Positions 57,989 to 64,000 of a stretch of 64,000 nucleotides of DNA are shown here, one piece after another. Numbering within the stretch: position 1 is the first letter of the stretch; the number at the start of each line of letters is the position of its first letter. A program made the position numbers and the translations under genes. The notes under the pieces are model-generated. The model was not told the origin of the DNA. It saw nothing but the letters and a program-made list of their open reading frames with translations, and did not search any database. The DNA is from Corallococcus macrosporus (lineage in GTDB: Bacteria; Myxococcota; Myxococcia; Myxococcales; Myxococcaceae): contig NZ_JAFIMU010000007.1 in the NCBI RefSeq assembly GCF_017302985.1, positions 558,001 to 622,000 of the forward strand, in the 5' to 3' direction.

Positions 57989-60802
57989 ATGGTCTCAGCC
58001 GTGTCTCCAGCATCGCCGGGCGGCTCCTCCAGCAAGCTCGCGGTGTCCATCCAGGACGTGACCCACCGCTACGGCAAGGTCGTCGCGCTCGACGGCATCT
58101 CGCTCGACGTCCCGGCCGGCATCATGGTGGGCATCGTGGGGCCTGACGGCGTGGGCAAGTCCACGCTGATGGCCCTGGTGGCCGGCTCCAAGAAGATGCA
58201 GCAGGGCCGGGTGATGGTCCTGGACGGGGACATCGCGGACGCCCGGCACCGGCGCGCCGTGGGGCCGCGCGTCGCGTACATGCCCCAGGGCCTGGGCAAG
58301 AACCTCTACCTGGAGCTCAGCGTCTACGACAACGTGGACTTCATGGCCCGGCTCTTCGGACTGTCACCCGAGGAGCGCAAGGTGCGCGTGCCGGAGCTGC
58401 TCGCGGCCACGGGCCTGGGCAAGTTCGCGGAGCGCCCCGCCGGCAAGCTCTCCGGCGGCATGAAGCAGAAGGTGGGCCTCTGCGGCGCGCTGGTGCACGA
58501 CCCGGATCTGCTCATCCTCGACGAGCCCACCACCGGCGTGGACCCGCTCTCCCGGCGGCAGTTCTGGACCCTCATCGACGACATCCGCGCCGGGCGCCCC
58601 GGCATGAGCGTCATCATCTCCACGGCCTACATGGACGAGGCCCAGCAGTGGGACTGGATCGTCGCCATGGACGCGGGGCGCGTGCTGGCGACAGGGACTC
58701 CCGCGGAGCTGATGGCGCGCACGGGGACCCAGGACCTGGAGAAGTGCTTCATCGCGCTGCTCCCCGAGGAGAAGCGCCGGGGCCACAAGGAGATCGTCAT
58801 CCCGCCGCGTGTGCAGGGCAACGCGGAGCTGGCCATCGAGGCCCATGGACTGACCCGCCGCTTCGGGACCTTCACCGCCGTCGACCACGTCACCCTGTCC
58901 ATCGAGCGCGGGGAGATCTTCGGCTTCCTGGGCTCCAACGGCTGCGGCAAGTCCACGACGATGAAGATGCTGACCGGCCTGCTGCCCCCCACCGAAGGGA
59001 CGGCGAAGCTCTTCGGCAGCTCCGTGGATGCCGGCAGCATGGAGGTGCGCAAGAACCTGGGCTACATGACGCAGGCGTTCTCGCTGTACGGCGAGCTGAG
59101 CGTCCAGCAGAACCTGGTGCTGCACGCGCGGCTCTACCACCTGCCTCCAGACAAGGCGAAGACACGCATCGATGAGCTGGTCGAGCGGTTCGGCCTGGGC
59201 GCGCACCTGGAGGCGCTGGCCGGGGACCTGCCCATGGGCCTGCGCCAGCGGCTGTCGCTGGCCGTCGCCGTGCTGCACGGGCCGCAGATCCTCATCCTGG
59301 ACGAGCCCACGTCAGGCGTCGACCCGGTGGCCCGGGACAGCTTCTGGGAGCTGCTCATCGACCTGTCGCGCAAGCAGGGCGTCACCATCTTCGTGACGAC
59401 GCACTTCATGAACGAGGGGATGCGCTGCGACCGTATCTCCCTCATGAACGCCGGGCGGGTGCTGGCGGCGGACTCCCCCCAGAAGCTCATCGAGGCCCGC
59501 AACGCGGACAGCCTGGAGACCGCCTTCATCGGCTACATGGAGGACGCCATCGCGGAGAAGGCCCGCGCCGAGAGCAAGGGCGCGGCGCCCAAGGAGGTGC
59601 CTCCCGCGCCCGCGCCCAAGGCCGCCCCGCCCCCGCCTCCGGCCGCGCATCGTGTGGACCGGGCCGGCCTCCGGCTGCGACTCGGCCGGTTGCTCGCGTA
59701 CAGCCACAACGAGACCATCCAGATCCTCCGCGACAAGGTCCGCCTGGCGTTCGCCTTCATCGGCTCGGCGCTTCTGATGCTCGTCTTCGGCTTCGGCATC
59801 ACGACCGACGTGGAGAACATCCGCTACTCCGCGCTGGACATGGACCAGACGCCGGAGAGCCGCGCGTACCTGGAGCAGTTCAGCGCGGCGAAGCCCTATT
59901 TCGCCGAGACGCCGCCCGTGTCGTCCTCGGACGAGGCGCTCCGCCGGCTCCAGTCAGACGACGTCTCCATGGTGCTGGAGATTCCGCCGCGCTTCGGCCT
60001 GGATCTCCGCAGGGGCTCGGGGCCGGAGGTGCTGGCGCAGGTGGACGGCGCCATGACGTTCCGTGGCGACACCGTGGAGCAATACGTCCAGGGGGTCCAC
60101 AACCGGATGCTGCGGGATCCCGCGAGCGGCTTCTTCTCCGCCAGCGCGCAGAAGGACACCGCCAACATCGAGGAGCGCTTCCTCTACAACCCCACCTTCG
60201 AGAGCGTCTACTCCATCGTGCCGAGCGTCCCGGCGCTGCTCCTGCTGCTCATCCCCGCCATCCTCATGACGGTCAGCATCGTGCGTGAGAAGGAGCTGGG
60301 GTCGATCATCAACTTCTATGTCACGCCCACCGGGCGGCTGGAGTACCTGCTCGGCAAGCAGCTGCCCTACGTGGTCATCGGCATGGCCAACTTCTTCATC
60401 CTGACCGCGCTGGCGCTGGTCGTCTTCGGGGTGCCCATCAAGGGCAGCTTCCTGACCTTGACGCTCTGCGCGCTGTTCTACGTCGCGGCGACGACAGGCA
60501 TCGGGATGGTGACGTCCACCTTCACCGGAAGCCAGGTGGCGGCCGTCTTCGTCACGGCCATCCTGACCATCGTGCCCACCATCCAGTTCTCCGGCTTGTT
60601 GCAGCCGGTGTCCACGTTGCAGGGCGGGGCCGGTGTCGTCGGCTCCATCTGGCCCGCCACCTATTACATGCACGCCAGCCTGGGCGCCTTCACCAAGGGA
60701 CTGGGAGCGGGCCTCATCATGCGGGACGTCCTCTTCATGGCCGTATGCGTTCCCCTCCTCCTGGCCGTCAGTGTCATCGGCCTGAGAAAGCAGGAGAAAT
60801 AG
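57989..60802 (+). CDS. ABC exporter with two ATPase domains fused to ABC-2 permease (RbbA/YhiH-like)
   Basis: GGGAGG precedes the ATG; 937 residues. ATPase 1 has a Walker A GPDGVGKST (about 50-58), signature LSGGMKQKVGL and LLILDEPTTGVDP. ATPase 2 has GSNGCGKST (about 315-323) and ILILDEPTSGVDP, but its signature region reads LPMGLRQRL. After a Pro/Ala linker, about 590-937 is an ABC-2 permease with six helices. The layout equals RbbA/YhiH of E. coli. With HlyD, NodT and the next permease it forms a tripartite drug or lipid exporter. Confidence 0.93.
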   Translation: MVSAVSPASPGGSSSKLAVSIQDVTHRYGKVVALDGISLDVPAGIMVGIVGPDGVGKSTLMALVAGSKKMQQGRVMVLDGDIADARHRRAVGPRVAYMPQGLGKNLYLELSVYDNVDFMARLFGLSPEERKVRVPELLAATGLGKFAERPAGKLSGGMKQKVGLCGALVHDPDLLILDEPTTGVDPLSRRQFWTLIDDIRAGRPGMSVIISTAYMDEAQQWDWIVAMDAGRVLATGTPAELMARTGTQDLEKCFIALLPEEKRRGHKEIVIPPRVQGNAELAIEAHGLTRRFGTFTAVDHVTLSIERGEIFGFLGSNGCGKSTTMKMLTGLLPPTEGTAKLFGSSVDAGSMEVRKNLGYMTQAFSLYGELSVQQNLVLHARLYHLPPDKAKTRIDELVERFGLGAHLEALAGDLPMGLRQRLSLAVAVLHGPQILILDEPTSGVDPVARDSFWELLIDLSRKQGVTIFVTTHFMNEGMRCDRISLMNAGRVLAADSPQKLIEARNADSLETAFIGYMEDAIAEKARAESKGAAPKEVPPAPAPKAAPPPPPAAHRVDRAGLRLRLGRLLAYSHNETIQILRDKVRLAFAFIGSALLMLVFGFGITTDVENIRYSALDMDQTPESRAYLEQFSAAKPYFAETPPVSSSDEALRRLQSDDVSMVLEIPPRFGLDLRRGSGPEVLAQVDGAMTFRGDTVEQYVQGVHNRMLRDPASGFFSASAQKDTANIEERFLYNPTFESVYSIVPSVPALLLLLIPAILMTVSIVREKELGSIINFYVTPTGRLEYLLGKQLPYVVIGMANFFILTALALVVFGVPIKGSFLTLTLCALFYVAATTGIGMVTSTFTGSQVAAVFVTAILTIVPTIQFSGLLQPVSTLQGGAGVVGSIWPATYYMHASLGAFTKGLGAGLIMRDVLFMAVCVPLLLAVSVIGLRKQEK

Positions 60803-60804
60803 CG

Positions 60805-61929
60805 GTGAACTCACTGCTGAACATCCTGTGGCTCGGGCTCAAGGAACTTCGCAGCCTGCTCAGCGACGCGGTGCTGGTCGTGTTCGTCGTGTATGCGTTC
60901 ACGCTGGCCATCTACGTCCAGGCCACGGGGACCTCGAGCGAGGTGAACAACGCCTCGATTGCCTTCGCCGACGAGGACGGCTCCGCGTTGTCCAAGGAGC
61001 TGCTCAACGCCTTCTACCCGCCCCGCTTCAAGCTGCCGGAGCTCATCTCCCCGGATGAGGTCCAGGCGGACATGGACCGGGGCCGGTTCATGTTCGTCGT
61101 GGTGATTCCGCCCCGCTTCGAGCACGACCTGCGCGCGGGGCGCAATCCAGACATCCAGGTGAACATCGACGCGACCGCCATGCAACAGGCGGGCATCGGC
61201 TCCGGCTACATCAAGAACATCATCAACGACCGGATCGCCTCCTTCCTCAAGCGCACGGAGGAGACGGGACCGAAGCCCGTGAACCTGGTCGTTCGCAAGC
61301 TCTTCAACCCCAACGGGGTCTCGTCCTGGTTCAAGAGCGTGGTGGCCATCATCAACCAGATCACCCTGTTGACCGTCGTGCTGACGGGCGCGGCGGTCAT
61401 CCGCGAGCGCGAGCACGGCACGCTGGAGCACCTGCTCGTGATGCCGCTGACCTCGTTCGAGATCGCGATGGCGAAGGTCTGGGCCAACGGGCTGGTGATC
61501 CTCGTGGCGACCGCGGCTTCGCTCCTGCTGGTCGTGCACATGGTGCTGAAGGTGCCGTTCGCCGGCTCGGTGGCGCTGTGGTTCGTCGGCGTCGTGCTCT
61601 ACCTGTTCTTCGCCACGGCGCTCGGCATCTTCCTGGGGACCATTTCCCGCTCCATGGCGCAGTTCGCGCTGCTCATCATCCTGGTGGTGCTGGTGCTGAT
61701 GCTGCTGTCGGGCGGGAGCACGCCCGTGGAGAGCCAGCCGAAGTGGCTGCAGTACGTGACGTACCTGCTGCCTGCCCGGCACTTCGTCAGCTTCTCCCAG
61801 GTCATCATCTACCGCGGCGGAGGGCTGGGGGCCGTCTGGCGCCAGTTCCTGATGGTGAGCGCGGTGGGCGTGGGGTTCTTCGTCTACAGCCTGGCGCTCT
61901 TCCGCAAGTCCATCGCGGTGAGCAAGTAG
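60805..61929 (+). CDS. ABC-2 permease (YhhJ-like)
   Basis: The GTG start follows AGGAG and lies 2 bases after the previous stop; 374 residues. One N-terminal helix, a large periplasmic loop (FADEDGSALSKELLNAFYPP), then five helices with GTLEHLLVMPLTSFEI and LLPARHFVSFSQVI, as in YhhJ. It is the partner half of the fused permease. Confidence 0.93.
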   Translation: MNSLLNILWLGLKELRSLLSDAVLVVFVVYAFTLAIYVQATGTSSEVNNASIAFADEDGSALSKELLNAFYPPRFKLPELISPDEVQADMDRGRFMFVVVIPPRFEHDLRAGRNPDIQVNIDATAMQQAGIGSGYIKNIINDRIASFLKRTEETGPKPVNLVVRKLFNPNGVSSWFKSVVAIINQITLLTVVLTGAAVIREREHGTLEHLLVMPLTSFEIAMAKVWANGLVILVATAASLLLVVHMVLKVPFAGSVALWFVGVVLYLFFATALGIFLGTISRSMAQFALLIILVVLVLMLLSGGSTPVESQPKWLQYVTYLLPARHFVSFSQVIIYRGGGLGAVWRQFLMVSAVGVGFFVYSLALFRKSIAVSK

Positions 61930-61958
61930 GGACCCGTCGCGGAGGGATCCACGGGTCC
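61930..61958 (+). terminator. Hairpin after the export operon
   Basis: GGACCCGT pairs with ACGGGTCC around a 13-base loop, directly after the last stop codon of the operon. No T-run. Confidence 0.5.
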
Positions 61959-62048
61959 GCGTCCGCGCGATAGGACCCAGAAGCTGCCCGCGCGGATTCG
62001 GCGGGAGCCACGGGACTGGCATCGCGAGGAGGCTCTAACGTCCTCGCC

Positions 62049-62819
62049 ATGCGACTGCTCCCCCGCCTCCACCTCTTCGAGTTCCTCGACCAGCCGTGGT
62101 TGCCCGCGCTGTTGCGCCGTGGCGAGGTCGACTACCTGCACATCGTGCTGGACCGCACGCGGCCCTACGACGCCGTGGCTCCGCAGCTGGGCGATCTGCT
62201 GCGCATGACCGGGACGAACCGGATCATCGACCTGTGCTCCGGCACGGGTGGCCCCTGGCGCACGCTGCTCCCGACGCTGCGCAAGGCGAATCCCGAGGCC
62301 GAGGTCGTGCTCACGGACCTCCACCCCACGCCGGTGCCGGGGCTGCCCGAGGGCGTGCAGTACCGCGACACCCCGGTCGACGTCACCCGCATCCCGGAGG
62401 AACTGACGGGGCTGCGCACCCTCTTCGAGGGGCTGCACCACTTCCGTCCGAAGCAGGCGCGCGCCCTCCTGGCGGACGCCGCCACGCGCGGAGTCCCCAT
62501 CGCCGCCTTCGAGCTCACGCAGCGCTCCCTGCCCTACGTCCTCATCCAATTGCTGCTCATCATCCCCCTGGTGTGGGGCTTCACCCCGCTCATCCGCCCG
62601 GTGCGCTGGTGGCGGCTGCTGCTCACCTACCTGGTGCCCATCATCCCGCTGCTCATCCTCTGGGATGGCATCGTGTCCTCGCTGCGGACCTACGCCCCGG
62701 AGGACCTGGAGGAGCTGACGGAGGGGCTGGATGCCAATGGCTACCGCTGGCACAGCGGGGTGCATCGCGCGCAGGGAATGACCATCACCTATCTGCTTGG
62801 ACTGCCCCGGCCCCGGTAG
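62049..62819 (+). CDS. Class I SAM-dependent methyltransferase-like membrane protein
   Basis: The 256-residue protein has a methyltransferase fold with IIDLCSGTGGPWRTLLP (SAM loop), VVLTDLHPTPVPG and FEGLHHFRPKQARALLADA. Two hydrophobic segments (about 165-185 and 195-215) suggest membrane association. No substrate is evident. It stands alone after the export operon. Confidence 0.8.
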   Translation: MRLLPRLHLFEFLDQPWLPALLRRGEVDYLHIVLDRTRPYDAVAPQLGDLLRMTGTNRIIDLCSGTGGPWRTLLPTLRKANPEAEVVLTDLHPTPVPGLPEGVQYRDTPVDVTRIPEELTGLRTLFEGLHHFRPKQARALLADAATRGVPIAAFELTQRSLPYVLIQLLLIIPLVWGFTPLIRPVRWWRLLLTYLVPIIPLLILWDGIVSSLRTYAPEDLEELTEGLDANGYRWHSGVHRAQGMTITYLLGLPRPR

Positions 62820-62946
62820 AGAGGGCCTGCCCCTTCGCACGAACGACACGCGGCCTCCCAGGACACTCCCACCCCCTTGGGGTGCCCCTTGGAAGGCAAC
62901 GCCTCGCGTCCCACCGTCCGCGCTTCGTGGACCGGGAGGCGTGGAC

Positions 62947-64000
62947 ATGCATGCAAGGAATTGGGGGGCCCTGCTGTGGCTCAGCCTGGCAGGGGTGGGT
63001 TGTGGGGGATTGCCAGAGGCGGTGGAAGACGGCTCTCGCGAGGTGACCGCCCAGGCATGCCCCCCTGGGGTGGCGTCCCGGGTGGCGGCCATCACACCGC
63101 CGGGTTCCGCGGGCTTCATGGGGGAGCTCACGAACGTCCAGGGGACGCTCTACTTCGTCACCTCCGACTTCGACACCGGTTCGGTCCTGTGGCGCAGCGA
63201 CGGCACGGAGGCGGGGACCGTCCCGGTGAAGACGTTTCCGGGGCCCCCCGGCGTCTACCAACCGACGAACCTCGTCGCGGTGGGCAACAGGCTCTTCTTC
63301 CAGACCCGCACCGACGCCACCGGCATGGAGCTGTGGAGCAGTGACGGGACGGAGGATGGGACCCAGCTGGTCAAGGACATCACCCCCGGTCCAGCCGACT
63401 CCGTCCTGGACAAGGCCTACGAGGTCAATGGCCGCCTGGTGTTCTTCCGCTGGGTGCCGGTGTCGTCAAGCGAGTCGCGGCCGGAGCTGTGGCGGTCCGA
63501 CGGGACGTCCGCCGGCACGCTGCGGGTGCGGAACTTCCGCGCGTTCACGGGCTTGAGCTACGACAAGTTGAAGGTCGGCAACGCGTTGCTCTTCTTCTTC
63601 TCGGAGGAAACGGGCACCACGCTGTGGAGCACCGACGGCACGCTGGCCGGGACCACTCCCGTGAAGCAACTGGACGCGGGGTTCACCTACGTCAGGGGCG
63701 TGAGCCGCCCGGGCGAGCCACCGCTGTTCATCCTGGATGACGGCCCCAACCACGAGGTGTGGAAGACGAATGGCACCGCCGCGGGAACCCTCCGTCTGGA
63801 TTCCTTCGGCAAGCCCGTGAACCTGCTCGGGGCGCTGGGCTCGTATGTCTATCTGACGTCCGTGGACAGCCCGGTGACGAAGCGGCTGCGCATCGACCGG
63901 CTCTCGTTGAACGGCGGTGGCAAGGCACAGGTCACCACCCTGCCCAACCCCTATGCCTCCGACGAGTACGCCTCTCCCGCCGTGCGGATGGCGGCGGTCT
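62947..64000 (+). CDS. ELWxxDGT-repeat lipoprotein (N-terminal part)
   Basis: The gene runs off the right edge. GGGAGG stands 9 bases before the ATG. A signal peptide with lipobox GVGC is followed by repeats of about 50 residues containing LWRSDGTEAGT, ELWSSDGTEDGT, ELWRSDGTSAGT, LWSTDGTLAGT and a degenerate VWKTNGTAAGT. This beta-propeller-like family is abundant on myxobacterial surfaces and has no settled function. At least 351 residues are visible. Confidence 0.9.
   Translation, partial: MHARNWGALLWLSLAGVGCGGLPEAVEDGSREVTAQACPPGVASRVAAITPPGSAGFMGELTNVQGTLYFVTSDFDTGSVLWRSDGTEAGTVPVKTFPGPPGVYQPTNLVAVGNRLFFQTRTDATGMELWSSDGTEDGTQLVKDITPGPADSVLDKAYEVNGRLVFFRWVPVSSSESRPELWRSDGTSAGTLRVRNFRAFTGLSYDKLKVGNALLFFFSEETGTTLWSTDGTLAGTTPVKQLDAGFTYVRGVSRPGEPPLFILDDGPNHEVWKTNGTAAGTLRLDSFGKPVNLLGALGSYVYLTSVDSPVTKRLRIDRLSLNGGGKAQVTTLPNPYASDEYASPAVRMAAV

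Overview
The window is GC-rich DNA from a predatory myxobacterium of the Myxococcus/Corallococcus group (suborder Cystobacterineae). This is inferred from the gene families rather than from any marker gene: a SitA-like outer-membrane-exchange toxin, two AHH-nuclease toxins each paired with an imm11 (DUF1629) immunity protein, a DUF2381/TIGR02268 protein beside a Ser/Thr kinase, many small lipoproteins, an ELWxxDGT repeat lipoprotein and a 2029-residue hybrid histidine kinase.

Layout. 1-5.5 kb: the end of a flavoprotein monooxygenase gene, a polymorphic-toxin/immunity pair with an SH3/LysM leader, and three unknown (mostly membrane) proteins. 5.5-5.7 kb: tRNA-Pro(CGG) and a tRNA with a CAG (Leu) anticodon. 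5.68-21.64 kb: a 16-kb integrated element bounded by 27-bp direct repeats (one mismatch) of the 3' end of that second tRNA. It carries a tyrosine integrase and an AlpA-like excisionase next to attL, a broken DUF5664 gene, three 210-bp tandem repeats that look like an origin or control region, a sigma-factor-like gene split in two frames, a HEPN-domain gene, a three-gene HK97 capsid module (portal, prohead protease, major capsid protein), a SitA-like lipoprotein toxin with its immunity gene, a DUF2381-kinase pair and a pseudokinase. I found no terminase, tail, lysis or recognisable replication-initiator gene, so it looks like a satellite or a reduced prophage with toxin cargo. A 13-bp motif stands just upstream of three of its genes.

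21.7-29.5 kb is accessory and partly decayed: a PKD/beta-propeller lipoprotein, a collapsed second copy of it, a secreted HExxH protein with lectin-like repeats, a lipoprotein nuclease-like gene broken by an amber codon with its partner gene, further small lipoproteins and a GST. 31-33 kb is a MarR regulator-protoglobin-thioredoxin-like cluster whose promoter overlaps a palindrome. 33-36 kb holds TerB, Coa1-like, a decayed ADP-ribosylglycohydrolase, a Gfo/Idh/MocA oxidoreductase and DoxX. 36.2-42.3 kb is one giant hybrid kinase made of two homologous halves.

42.4-64 kb is ordinary chromosome: DUF808, an NmrA-like protein divergent from a WYL regulator, a serine hydrolase and a secreted sugar-dehydrogenase-like lectin. 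Then comes a sugar-phosphate group (phosphoketolase, class I aldolase, a two-domain HAD protein, PPK2), a four-gene export system (NodT-HlyD-RbbA-like ABC-permease), a methyltransferase and the start of an ELWxxDGT lipoprotein. No rRNA operon and no CRISPR array were seen.
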